DNA of 26,176 nt from a virus: positions 1-26,176 of the IMG/VR virus record IMGVR_UViG_3300043436_000462, one strand, 5' to 3'. The notes beneath the pieces are model-generated. The model saw nothing but the letters and a program-made list of their open reading frames with translations, searched no databases and was not told the DNA's origin. A program made the translations under genes and the position numbers. Below are positions 7,655 to 15,754 of this stretch, piece after piece (the first letter of the stretch is position 1; each line of letters begins with the position of its first letter).

Positions 7655-9575
7655 AAAATGAAGCATTTTGTAACCTATTTCTTTCAAGGCTTAATCCAGT
7701 TGCAACGTCCCCACTTACTACATACGCTCGTGTTGGTTGTTGCTGAATTTGTGCTAATTGATTAACTCCCGAACTTCCTATTACGTTAAAGTTAGGAGCT
7801 TGCATTTGAGGTGCACCGCCACCACCTCCAGCGGGTGCAGTACCTCCACCACCTCCCGAGCCACCACCCTCAAATTTTTGTGAGGCGATTTTTGCTACGT
7901 TAACTAATCCTGCGGCAATAGCCACACCTGCGGCAATAGCACCCCGAACGGGTGAACTCGGGTCAGGCACTGGAACAAATTGTGAAGCATAGGCAGCAGT
8001 CGCACTTTTATAAGTGTCAATTGTAGCGCTTGCCATTTGTGCAGCTTTGTTAATTTGAAATGCTCTACGCGCAGCCTTTTCGGATTTTCTACCAAATAAT
8101 TCTGTTATACTTGAAATTGTTTGCAATCCTTGTTGCACCATTTTAACCTTGAATGATTGAGAATTTTCTTCAAGTTTACGAGCCTTTACTGCCTGTGTTT
8201 CTAAAATTAATTGTTCTTTTTCGGCAGCCGCTAATTTAATTCCAACTTCAGCGTCTAAACTACCTTGTAAAGTTTGTAATCTATTATCACTTATAATTTT
8301 TAAATCAGTGACTTTTTTCGTTTCTAATCCTAATGTATAATTGACATCAGATTTTAACGCCTCTTTTACTTTGTCTGCGTTGTTTTGTCGCGCTAATTCT
8401 AATTCAGCTCCCGAAAGATTTTCTAATTTTAGCCTTTTATTGAGTAAGTTTTTTAAGACTTTTTCGTTTGTATCGTCTTTTCGTATCTCTAATTCTATTA
8501 GCGCGTCTAAATTAGATTTTAAAGCTTCTTGTTGTTTTTCATACGCTTCGCTATTCGCTTGTTCTTGTTCTTGCAAAGAGTCTGTTTGCTCCTGCCTAAT
8601 ATCAATACGTTGCTGTCTTTTTAAATTTACTAAGTCTTTGTATTCTTGTTCGGCTATTTCTCTCGATTGCTTTGCAGCTTCACCATATTTTTTAACAAGT
8701 TCTTCTTGTTTTTTGATTACTTCTTCATCAGCATCGTTTGCTTTCATTGAAGCTAATATATCCTTTTCACGTAAGTAAGTTGATTTTGCCAACTCTTTGT
8801 TTTTACGTGCCATTGCAAGTTCTTCCTCTTGGTTTGCTAAGGCTAATTTTCTTAATTCTTGCGCTGACTTTCCAGAGGCTTTTGCGTAATCTAATTGAAA
8901 CTTATTGTTTTCCTCTAATCGTGTTTTTGATTTTTCTAATTCTAAATTTTGTTTCTTTAATTCACGTGTTGAATTTTTTATTGAAGCTGCATTTTTTTCG
9001 TTTTCAGCCGTTGACGTTTGAAAGTATTTTATCAAAGCATATCCAGCTGCAATAAGTCCAGTAATTGCAACCGTTAACGCTACAATGGGGTTAGCTTTTA
9101 TTACGTTATTCCATACATATTGAGCCGCTGTTACAACTTTTTGAACGATACTATATCTCATAAGCTGCGCCCCCAAAGTCTTGAAAGAATCAACAGCCTC
9201 TAAAACACCGTCAACACCTTGCGCCAAAGCCATAGCACTTTGAACTTTTAACAAAGATTCTTGCACCGCTTCGCTTTCAACACCTACTAATCCGAGCGCA
9301 CCCTCAAAGGCTTGAAATCCATTCAATACACCGCTTAAAGATTGCGTTAACGCATTGAATTTAGCATCGGGATTAAAAGCATCGGTTAAGTTTTTAGCGT
9401 CTCCAATAGCGTCTTTTAATTGCGCTGCCCTTTTTGCTGCGTCAATAGCCGCTTGTGAGGTTGCTCCAAACTTTTCACTTAATGCAGCAACGTCTTGTTG
9501 TGCTGCTCTTAACTGAGCCTTTAAACTCTTTTCATTGGTTTCAATGTTTAACTCAATTACCCTTTTTTCTGCCAT
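7653..9575 (-). CDS. Tail tape measure protein
   Basis: A 640-residue, mostly helical protein. The first ~130 residues are Ala/Gln-rich helices (AAQQDVAALSEKFGATSQAAID). A hydrophobic segment follows at about residues 158-186 (NPIVALTVAITGLIAAGYAL). A long charged coiled coil covers about residues 190-480, then comes a second Ala-rich section, a Gly-rich linker (about 565-590) and a C-terminus RAYVVSGDVATGLSLERNRL that I associate with tape measures of Bacteroidetes phages. The tape measure sets tail length and occupies the tube lumen; at roughly 1.5 angstrom per residue this would suggest a tail near 0.1 micrometre. It starts inside the 56-residue gene, overlapping it by 23 bases. It is shorter than many siphovirus tape measures. 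Confidence 0.8.
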   Translation of the reverse strand: MAEKRVIELNIETNEKSLKAQLRAAQQDVAALSEKFGATSQAAIDAAKRAAQLKDAIGDAKNLTDAFNPDAKFNALTQSLSGVLNGFQAFEGALGLVGVESEAVQESLLKVQSAMALAQGVDGVLEAVDSFKTLGAQLMRYSIVQKVVTAAQYVWNNVIKANPIVALTVAITGLIAAGYALIKYFQTSTAENEKNAASIKNSTRELKKQNLELEKSKTRLEENNKFQLDYAKASGKSAQELRKLALANQEEELAMARKNKELAKSTYLREKDILASMKANDADEEVIKKQEELVKKYGEAAKQSREIAEQEYKDLVNLKRQQRIDIRQEQTDSLQEQEQANSEAYEKQQEALKSNLDALIELEIRKDDTNEKVLKNLLNKRLKLENLSGAELELARQNNADKVKEALKSDVNYTLGLETKKVTDLKIISDNRLQTLQGSLDAEVGIKLAAAEKEQLILETQAVKARKLEENSQSFKVKMVQQGLQTISSITELFGRKSEKAARRAFQINKAAQMASATIDTYKSATAAYASQFVPVPDPSSPVRGAIAAGVAIAAGLVNVAKIASQKFEGGGSGGGGGTAPAGGGGGAPQMQAPNFNVIGSSGVNQLAQIQQQPTRAYVVSGDVATGLSLERNRLQNASF

Positions 9576-9723
9576 TGTGCTTTGCTTTAATTTCTCTTAT
9601 TGCTTGTTTCCAAATATCTTTTACACTCGATTTTAATTCGTGTTTTCCTTTGGCTATTTCTATATTCTCACTGAAACCAACGTGTTCAGAAAGTTTTAAC
9701 ATTTCTATTATATTCTTTATCAT
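9553..9723 (-). CDS. Small coupled tail-module protein (56 aa)
   Basis: A 56-codon gene between the 894-residue tail protein and the tape measure. Its ATG overlaps the upstream TGA as ATGA, and its own end overlaps the tape-measure start by 23 bases in another frame. The product begins MIKNIIEMLKLSEHVGFSEN, is helical and basic at the C-terminus (IREIKAKHNGRKKGN), and includes KGKHELKSSVKDIWKQAIRE. The tight overlaps on both sides and the lack of any other gene in this 145-base gap support it. Function unknown. A tail chaperone-like or linker role is only a positional guess. Confidence 0.6.
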   Translation of the reverse strand: MIKNIIEMLKLSEHVGFSENIEIAKGKHELKSSVKDIWKQAIREIKAKHNGRKKGN

Positions 9724-12404
9724 ACTTGTTTTACTATTACATAAGTTTTACTTCCATCGCCATATTCAATTGTAAATAATCTTGTTAACGGACTTGGAAG
9801 ACTACTATATGTTGCCAATATATTTTTATCTGAATAATCATTAACTTCCCATTGAACAAGTGCACTTGGTAAAATAAAATCAGCATCACCGCTAACAATT
9901 GCATACGTGTTTCCACTTCGATATTTAATATCAAACGAAACACTTGAATTTGGTTCTTCAACTATTATTAAACTTCCTAAGTCAACTTGCCTAAAGTCAT
10001 TATATAGCGTTAACGTCGCTTCTCCCGTCGTTAATTCTACTTTGACATCGTTTATTATATATCGTTTGTCTCGAATGATAAGACGGTCATTTAAACGTAA
10101 ACTTGTTAGAATACTCAAAGGCAACATTGATTTGTATGTTGTCAGTCTTTGTTTGAGGTTATATAAATTTGATAAATAACTAAAATAATAAGTAGCAAAT
10201 AAACCATTTTGTATTGTCTCTTTGTGAATAATTGAATTGTCTGCACCGAAGTTTAAGCTATATTTTGTTCCCGATACGGTTATATCTTGACCGAATAGCA
10301 TATATTTATTAATTGAGTAGTATATTGAAACACCATCAAACATTTTAATATTTGGGCTTATTCCTGTTGCCGCTCCATATTGATAAAGTAGTGTTGGCTT
10401 TGGAATATAGCTTTGATAGTTTTGGTTTAAATGATAACCTAAAATTGCAACATCCGTAGGGTTTGTTCCAACTGATTCTGTGAATAATAAATTCTCAAAT
10501 GGTTGTTCTATTGTAAAGTCTCCACTATCGTAATTAAATACGTTATTCGTGTTTCCGTATTCTTGGTTTGAAATAGCAAAATATTGTCTGTTTGTAAACG
10601 CTTCACTTTGCTGGTATTTCATTGAGATATTTCTATACAAAGGAACTCGCGCAACATCAATGCTTTCACTATCAATGTATTTACTTACGTCTATTACAGC
10701 TCCATCATTATACCAATCCTCTAAAGGTTCTATTTGAAATGTGTTTTGGTCTATACCTACACACGTTAAATTAAATTGCTTTATAATGGCTGAAAAGAAA
10801 TCAGCTACTTTCATATCGGGCAAAGTGTTTGCAGGATTTAACGCACGTGTTAAGGTAGTTGGATAGCAACTAACGGTAGCGAAATTATTAACAAAATCAC
10901 CATTATAAAACGTTACTATATTGTAGGTAATATAATATTCGATGACTACATTTTGCGCTGCTTTTATTTCAAACCTATAAATTTCACCTAATCCCAAACT
11001 ATATGGAATTGTTATTGTAAAGTTTGCAGGACTAACGTCACTACCTTGAACCGTTTGGCTCAAAACTTCATTTCGATAGACTTCAATAAAATAATCCGAA
11101 GCACCCGAAATATTTTGCAAGAAAAACGATATTTCGTGTCTTGAAGTGTTTGACGGATTGTTGTAAAATCCTACCCATATTCTATTTTCTGGAATTTTTA
11201 TTGACGGAATTGGATTTACAGTTGGTTCAGTTGCTCCACTATTTACAATTTCGTGGAATAACATTGGCTGTTTGTCAAAGCTTAAATTCGTTGTTATTGT
11301 GTTTATATCAATTACATCCGTGTTTTTGGCTAACATAAATAGCTTTGTCCAACGAGGGTCTGAAAAGAAATCACTTATAAAAGAAACACCAAAATACTCT
11401 TCAATAGCATCAAACATTCGAGCTACTTTAACCGCTGGAAATAACTCGTAATAAGTAAAGGTATTTGCGTTTATTGTTATATCGTTTATACCACCGTCTG
11501 CATAAGTCCATAATCTATTGGGAGCTATTAATGGGAAACGAATATCATAATCAATCGCATCATTAGTAATTCTATTTAATACATTCGTTGCAGTCAACGG
11601 AAAAGAAATTGAGCTGAAATCTAACTGATTGATTTTTATTTCTCCAAATATATCTTTGAGGTTTGTAAGTTGACCAAAGAAACTGACTGAATAATTATCT
11701 ACTAATCCGTTTTTTAGGTTCGCCTTTTCGAGCATTACAACACCCTTACGGAACGGAATAAAATCAATTTCAATATAAGCAGGTCGCTTAATATTATAAT
11801 CTAAAGTACCATCAACATCGTTCTGATAAAAATGCTCAAAGATTTTGTTATTCACTACGCTTCCCGGTACTGTGAAACTTTGACTGAAATCCGTAAACGT
11901 TTTTGATATATCACTTAAATTCTGAACACTTAATGTAAGGTTTATTTTTTCATCGTTGAATAACTCCAGTCTTTCGTATTTTAAATCCCTGCATTGTTCA
12001 GTTAAAAGATAGTCAAGTTCATCGCCCTCGCTTGTACAAAATTGCCAGTTATTAATAAACGGGTAGTAAATATCTAAATCACTACAATAAGGATAAACTA
12101 TTTCGTTTACAATTATACTAATATTCCATTGAGAGCCATCCCAATATATCTCAATAGACGGAGTAAATACGGAACTTTCTGTAATAAAAACATCGTTGCT
12201 TTCTGTTAATATTCTCCTACCATTTTCAGTTGCAAGATAATCGCCTTGACTTAAATCGGTATTGTATTCGTATTTTGGTTTGTCATTTTCCATTCCTATC
12301 ATAGGAACGTCAACGATTTGCGAAACACCGTCTATTGTGAACGTAACACGAATGCAATCTAAATCCGTTACATCCCTGCCTACGTATATTTGAACTGTTC
12401 TCAT
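9720..12404 (-). CDS. Large tail / baseplate-type protein (894 aa)
   Basis: The largest gene in the window. Residues 1-100 hold a Cys-containing beta domain (CIRVTFTIDGVSQIVDVPMI at 17-36, IYWDGSQWNISI near 86-97) with an inserted repeat ILTESNDVFITES (65-77). From about residue 130 comes a conserved section LELFNDEKINLTLSVQNLSD, ISKTFTDFSQSFTVPGS and IDFIPFRKGVVMLEKANLKN, which I associate with a tail protein widespread in Bacteroidetes prophages. Its layout (early beta domains, then IKQFNLTCVGIDQNTFQIEPLEDWY) resembles hub or baseplate proteins of the gp27/gpD type, which include a domain that maps virion coordinates onto the tail tip. It sits just before the tape measure and abuts the 472-residue gene. 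Hub is inferred; structural tail protein is well supported. Confidence 0.65.
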   Translation of the reverse strand: MRTVQIYVGRDVTDLDCIRVTFTIDGVSQIVDVPMIGMENDKPKYEYNTDLSQGDYLATENGRRILTESNDVFITESSVFTPSIEIYWDGSQWNISIIVNEIVYPYCSDLDIYYPFINNWQFCTSEGDELDYLLTEQCRDLKYERLELFNDEKINLTLSVQNLSDISKTFTDFSQSFTVPGSVVNNKIFEHFYQNDVDGTLDYNIKRPAYIEIDFIPFRKGVVMLEKANLKNGLVDNYSVSFFGQLTNLKDIFGEIKINQLDFSSISFPLTATNVLNRITNDAIDYDIRFPLIAPNRLWTYADGGINDITINANTFTYYELFPAVKVARMFDAIEEYFGVSFISDFFSDPRWTKLFMLAKNTDVIDINTITTNLSFDKQPMLFHEIVNSGATEPTVNPIPSIKIPENRIWVGFYNNPSNTSRHEISFFLQNISGASDYFIEVYRNEVLSQTVQGSDVSPANFTITIPYSLGLGEIYRFEIKAAQNVVIEYYITYNIVTFYNGDFVNNFATVSCYPTTLTRALNPANTLPDMKVADFFSAIIKQFNLTCVGIDQNTFQIEPLEDWYNDGAVIDVSKYIDSESIDVARVPLYRNISMKYQQSEAFTNRQYFAISNQEYGNTNNVFNYDSGDFTIEQPFENLLFTESVGTNPTDVAILGYHLNQNYQSYIPKPTLLYQYGAATGISPNIKMFDGVSIYYSINKYMLFGQDITVSGTKYSLNFGADNSIIHKETIQNGLFATYYFSYLSNLYNLKQRLTTYKSMLPLSILTSLRLNDRLIIRDKRYIINDVKVELTTGEATLTLYNDFRQVDLGSLIIVEEPNSSVSFDIKYRSGNTYAIVSGDADFILPSALVQWEVNDYSDKNILATYSSLPSPLTRLFTIEYGDGSKTYVIVKQV

Positions 12405-13823
12405 TTAGATAATTGTATTTAACACATCGTAAGCCATTTCAAACTCCATTTGGTAGTTAATTGTTTTCGTGTTTATGGATTTGAATTTTTCAACAGATTT
12501 GGTTTTTAATACCGCAGGTAATCCGTTTATTCGTATAGTCTCACTCAATAACATTTCCTCAATCGTTACTTTGTAATTTTCTTCAACCCAGCCAGTATTT
12601 ACTTTTATGCTTCGTTTCGCGTTTGTGTTGAAATTCTTTGTTTGTCCCTCGTATAAATTGTAATTCGGAAAATTTGTAGGGTTTAACTTGTATTGCGTGT
12701 TTGACATTTCTACACTTTCAGTTGAAGCCTTGTAAAAGAACTCACGTTGCCAACCTCCCCAACGATTAACAAAGTCGCAAGTAATTACTTCGTACTTACA
12801 TTCACATTGAGGTAGGAAGTAGTAAGTATCTTGGACAACCTCATCTCCGTCTAATATTTCAACTTTGTTGCCATTTAGAATATATGGAGTATATACTTTT
12901 GTAATATCGTAAACCGTGTTTGCGTTTATATTTATGGTTTGATTATCTCCCGTTTTTACGTCCGTATATTTAATTTGCCAATAATTATTTTCACCCTCAT
13001 CACCAGTTAATAAAGAAAACCCTCCTACATTTGCGTTGTAGTATCCAGTCGTTGAAAAGCTTTCTAATGTAGCTCCCTCGATATATGTCCATTGGTCTGT
13101 TTTTGGACAAGCTGGAGATTCACCAAAAAATGTCCAATTATATTCTGGCTCGTTTATATTAAATGGATGATTTGGGTCACTTGAACCGCCACTAAAAAGC
13201 CAAAAAGATTCTTGCAATTCTATATTTATATCTACAAGCACAAAATCGCCATCCGCTATAAAAAGGTTAAAATAACCCTCGTAAATTTTAGGCACGTTAT
13301 ATTCATAATTCACTCCGTTGTACGTAAATGAAACACCGATACAATCACAATTTCCTGTACCGCAAGTAGTCCAAAACGTTGAACACGGATAATTATATAC
13401 GTTGCTACCACCTACTAAACTCTTATCACTTAACAATACATTTTGTCCTGAGTAGTTACTTCCGTTTTCATATAACGCGTAACCATCAAAACATTTGTAC
13501 GTGAATGTGTCTATTAAGGTTTCAATTCCATCAATGCTATAATAAGTCTTATAAGTTACGTTACAGTACGCATATTGATTTGTTAGATCATCTGTGCCCG
13601 ATACGGTAGGGTCTGATTGATTGAAGTCAAAATACTCACGTAAAAACGGACTGATATTGTAGTACGTGTTTATGTTGTTTATACTCGGTATTTGTTTGCT
13701 AAGTGAATAACTCGGGAAAGCTGGAGATGAACCTGTGCCGTTCCAAATAAACAATTCTAAACGTGTGCTTTCTTGTCCTATTTCGGCTATCGTTATAATA
13801 TACGGTGAACGTGCAAATATCAT
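12405..13823 (-). CDS. Tail-associated structural protein (472 aa)
   Basis: A beta-rich, Asn/Tyr/Thr-rich protein of 472 residues starting MIFARSPYIITIAEIGQEST. Residues 147-180 are Cys-rich (CSTFWTTCGTGNCDC) and lead into CIGVSFTYNGVNYEYNVPKI, a block that aligns by eye with residues 17-36 of the next gene product. The two neighbours therefore share a small domain. Later it has a CPKTDQWTYIEG segment and a second Cys pair (FLPQCECKYEVITCDF). The low charge and strand-rich pattern fit a distal tail or baseplate protein. The start overlaps the preceding stop as ATGA, and the stop directly abuts the next ATG. Exact role unknown. Confidence 0.6.
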   Translation of the reverse strand: MIFARSPYIITIAEIGQESTRLELFIWNGTGSSPAFPSYSLSKQIPSINNINTYYNISPFLREYFDFNQSDPTVSGTDDLTNQYAYCNVTYKTYYSIDGIETLIDTFTYKCFDGYALYENGSNYSGQNVLLSDKSLVGGSNVYNYPCSTFWTTCGTGNCDCIGVSFTYNGVNYEYNVPKIYEGYFNLFIADGDFVLVDINIELQESFWLFSGGSSDPNHPFNINEPEYNWTFFGESPACPKTDQWTYIEGATLESFSTTGYYNANVGGFSLLTGDEGENNYWQIKYTDVKTGDNQTININANTVYDITKVYTPYILNGNKVEILDGDEVVQDTYYFLPQCECKYEVITCDFVNRWGGWQREFFYKASTESVEMSNTQYKLNPTNFPNYNLYEGQTKNFNTNAKRSIKVNTGWVEENYKVTIEEMLLSETIRINGLPAVLKTKSVEKFKSINTKTINYQMEFEMAYDVLNTII

Positions 13824-14356
13824 TTTTTAAAGTTTTGTTTCATTATACTATCAAATAAATCCACCACATCCAAACCGTAGCTGTCTACTAAGTCATCGGG
13901 TAGTTTTTTAAACGCTGCCTCAAAAGGCTTTGTAAAGAATAAACTTGGTTTAATTCCTTTCTCAAATATGCTTCGAGCAATAGCGAAATTTAATCCTTTG
14001 CGAGATTTGAATTGTCCTTTTGTGTTTCGTGGTGCAATACCTCTTTTAATAGTCCATTTGTCAAAAGCACTTGGAGGAGGCATTCCTTTTAATCCGTTTT
14101 TACCTCCCTTTGATTTGTAAGTAAATTCAGTTCCTGGATATTTTTTCTTAGTTCCTGAAACTCCTTTATCTTGAAAGAACCCGTAAGCCTCCATGTCAAA
14201 GTAAATGCCTATTGAGTTTGGAAACTGCTTTGTTTCTCCTTTAATTGAATTATAAAGTTTTTTAGACGCGTTTTTACCGCTTGTAGTTAAGTTTCTTTTA
14301 GCTTGTGATACTACGTACTGAATAAATTTATTTAATGTTTCCTCGTGGTTAGTCAT
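13820..14356 (-). CDS. Head-tail joining / neck-like protein (HK97 gp10-like)
   Basis: A 178-residue basic protein. I use ATG at 14356 (MTNHEETLNKF); a GTG one codon earlier is less likely. It has an N-terminal amphipathic helix (LNKFIQYVVSQAKRNLTTSG), a central beta section (FPNSIGIYFDMEAYGFFQDKGV), a Lys/Gly-rich loop and a C-terminal helical part (PFEAAFKKLPDDLVDSYGLD). The helix-strand pattern with KxxYNSIKGE and the YGFFQDKGVSG segment is typical of HK97 gp10-like neck or tail-completion proteins, which act at the head-tail junction. It is placed between the tail-terminator-like gene and the large tail proteins. Recognition is by pattern. Confidence 0.5.
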   Translation of the reverse strand: MTNHEETLNKFIQYVVSQAKRNLTTSGKNASKKLYNSIKGETKQFPNSIGIYFDMEAYGFFQDKGVSGTKKKYPGTEFTYKSKGGKNGLKGMPPPSAFDKWTIKRGIAPRNTKGQFKSRKGLNFAIARSIFEKGIKPSLFFTKPFEAAFKKLPDDLVDSYGLDVVDLFDSIMKQNFKK

Positions 14357-14807
14357 CACATACAGTCATTTCGTTGCCTACCAAATAATCAAACGTCATT
14401 GTCCATCCTGCTAAATTATTTTCAAACCTTTCAATAAATGGCTCACAAGTTGGATTACCATCAATAATTCCTAAGTTGCTGAAAAAATCACCACGCGTTA
14501 ATTTTTCATAAACACGATTCAACATTGTTATCTGAGTATTCAATACATCCTGCTCATTATCATTGCCTATAAAAATATCAGTTGTTTCGTCTTTTGATAT
14601 GTCAACAATATCCATAGCTATTATCGAAATGTTGTATCGTATTACATTACTTTCAAACGTGGCGTTATTTACCATAATATGCGCCAAAGGAAATATCGTT
14701 TGCTTTGATAAGTCAACTCTGAATATATCTCCCTCAGTAACCGTGTTCACCAAGTTCGTTGCCTCCAGTTCCGTCTTTAAAATGTTTAGTATTGCGTAGT
14801 AACTCAT
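14349..14807 (-). CDS. Tail-completion / terminator-like protein (152 aa)
   Basis: A 152-residue acidic protein starting MSYYAILNILKTELEATNLV, followed by a beta section (DIFRVDLSKQTIFPLAHIMV) and a C-terminal strand GWTMTFDYLVGNE. The pattern of one N-terminal helix and a four-strand sheet that ends with a strand of the WTMTFDY type matches tail terminator proteins of siphoviruses and gpU-like proteins, which cap the tail tube. It overlaps the next gene by 8 bases. The family assignment is by fold pattern and position only; it could be a different neck protein. Confidence 0.5.
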   Translation of the reverse strand: MSYYAILNILKTELEATNLVNTVTEGDIFRVDLSKQTIFPLAHIMVNNATFESNVIRYNISIIAMDIVDISKDETTDIFIGNDNEQDVLNTQITMLNRVYEKLTRGDFFSNLGIIDGNPTCEPFIERFENNLAGWTMTFDYLVGNEMTVCDD

Positions 14808-14829
14808 GTTCCTTTTTTTAGTTGTCTGT

Positions 14830-15573
14830 TTAATTCACGTTGCTCAATCTCGGTTTTCTGCTTTTCAAAAGTAAGGTAGGTAAGTGCTGCTGTAAGTCGA
14901 AGCTTGGTAACGGCTTCAAATTTTGTGACATCTCCTTTAGCGACTGCATATATACTTTGATACCACCCCCAGTTTTTGCTAAATTGAGTTCTTTCACTAA
15001 ACTCGCTGAAATCTCCTTGTTCTTCACTATCTCCGTCTCCAAATAAGACAGGGTAGCCGTCAATAATTCGTTTTCTAAATTGTAAAAAAAAACCTTTGCA
15101 GCAAGTGAAACATCCAAAGGAGCAAACTCCATAACTTCCGAATAATTAGCGGCTGATTCATAAGGTTCTATTTTATACTTATCTCCGTGTTTTTCTACTA
15201 TCGGTCGATACATTACCGCCATTGCTTTGTGAAATGTCTTTATATCGCTTATATTCGCTTCCAAGTCAATGTATTCACCCCAACTGATATGCTCTAAATT
15301 AGGAATGAAACCAAACTCCTTGTCTAAAATCTTGAATGTGCTTTTGAACTCCGTCTTTTGTTTAAACATTTGAGCAAAATGATTGCTTAAACTTTCAACT
15401 TCACTGAACGGAATTTTAACCACGTCTTTTAATTGGATTCCACAAAAACACTCAATCATTTTTTCAGCTAAAAAAACTTCATCATTCGTGTTTTCGGCTA
15501 TTGCTAAAAACTTTTGATAGTGCTTCAATGGAATTTCACTAAGACTTGTTGGAATTACTAATTCAAGCTTCAT
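14830..15573 (-). CDS. Hypothetical late-operon protein (247 aa)
   Basis: The start is set at ATG 15573 (MKLELVIPTSLSEI). A longer reading to 15615 would swallow the end of the preceding gene and the AACGTTTA leader. The 247-residue product is helical and acidic (YQKFLAIAENTNDEVFLAEK, ISWGEYIDLEANISDIKTFH), with Lys/Arg at the very end (LLLKSRKPRLSNVN). I do not recognise a domain. Proteins of this shape just after the terminase may be assembly chaperones, but that is a guess. The next gene starts 22 bases downstream. Confidence 0.6.
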   Translation of the reverse strand: MKLELVIPTSLSEIPLKHYQKFLAIAENTNDEVFLAEKMIECFCGIQLKDVVKIPFSEVESLSNHFAQMFKQKTEFKSTFKILDKEFGFIPNLEHISWGEYIDLEANISDIKTFHKAMAVMYRPIVEKHGDKYKIEPYESAANYSEVMEFAPLDVSLAAKVFFYNLENELLTATLSYLETEIVKNKEISASLVKELNLAKTGGGIKVYMQSLKEMSQNLKPLPSFDLQQHLPTLLLKSRKPRLSNVN

Positions 15574-15574
15574 A

Positions 15575-15754
15575 TTATTTAAACGTTTTATTATGATTAT
15601 TGTAGTACACGGCAACGGCGTACGCTTCGCCTAACATCATTAAATGCTTTCTTATACTTTGAGCGTCGTTAAAAACTATCTTTACACGCCTACCCGTCCG
15701 AATATACACATAATACTCAACCTCTTTGGTCATTACCGCTGTGTCCTCTGTCAT
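15575..15754 (-). CDS. Small protein coupled to the large terminase (59 aa)
   Basis: A 59-codon gene whose ATG shares a base with the terminase stop (TAATG), so the two are probably translationally coupled. The product starts MTEDTAVMTKEVEYYVYIRT and continues with GRRVKIVFNDAQSIRKHLMM. It looks like a small alpha/beta protein: a strand pair followed by one helix and a final Tyr-rich strand. No family recognised. The gene fills what would otherwise be a 180-base gap between the terminase and the 247-residue gene. It ends two bases before the next ATG. A possible role in DNA packaging is inferred from the coupling only. Confidence 0.65.
   Translation of the reverse strand: MTEDTAVMTKEVEYYVYIRTGRRVKIVFNDAQSIRKHLMMLGEAYAVAVYYNNHNKTFK
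15580..15587 (-). promoter_or_regulatory. AACGTTTA pre-start motif (247-aa gene)
   Basis: On the minus strand AACGTTTA stands exactly six bases before ATG at 15573, overlapping the last codons of the 59-residue gene. It is the same spacing as at three other starts in the late operon. Confidence 0.4.

Noticed and set aside
7904-8095. Minus-strand 63-codon frame inside the tape measure
   Set aside because: Out of frame with, and fully covered by, the well-supported tape measure gene; no leader or overlap logic.
8341-8778. Plus-strand open frame of 145 codons inside the tape measure gene
   Set aside because: A shadow of the Lys/Glu coiled coil of the tape measure, giving a Cys/Ser/Phe-rich sequence unlike a real protein.
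15574-15615. Upstream extension of the 247-residue gene to a start at 15615
   Set aside because: The extension would overlap the coupled 59-residue gene and its AACGTTTA leader; ATG 15573 gives the natural start.
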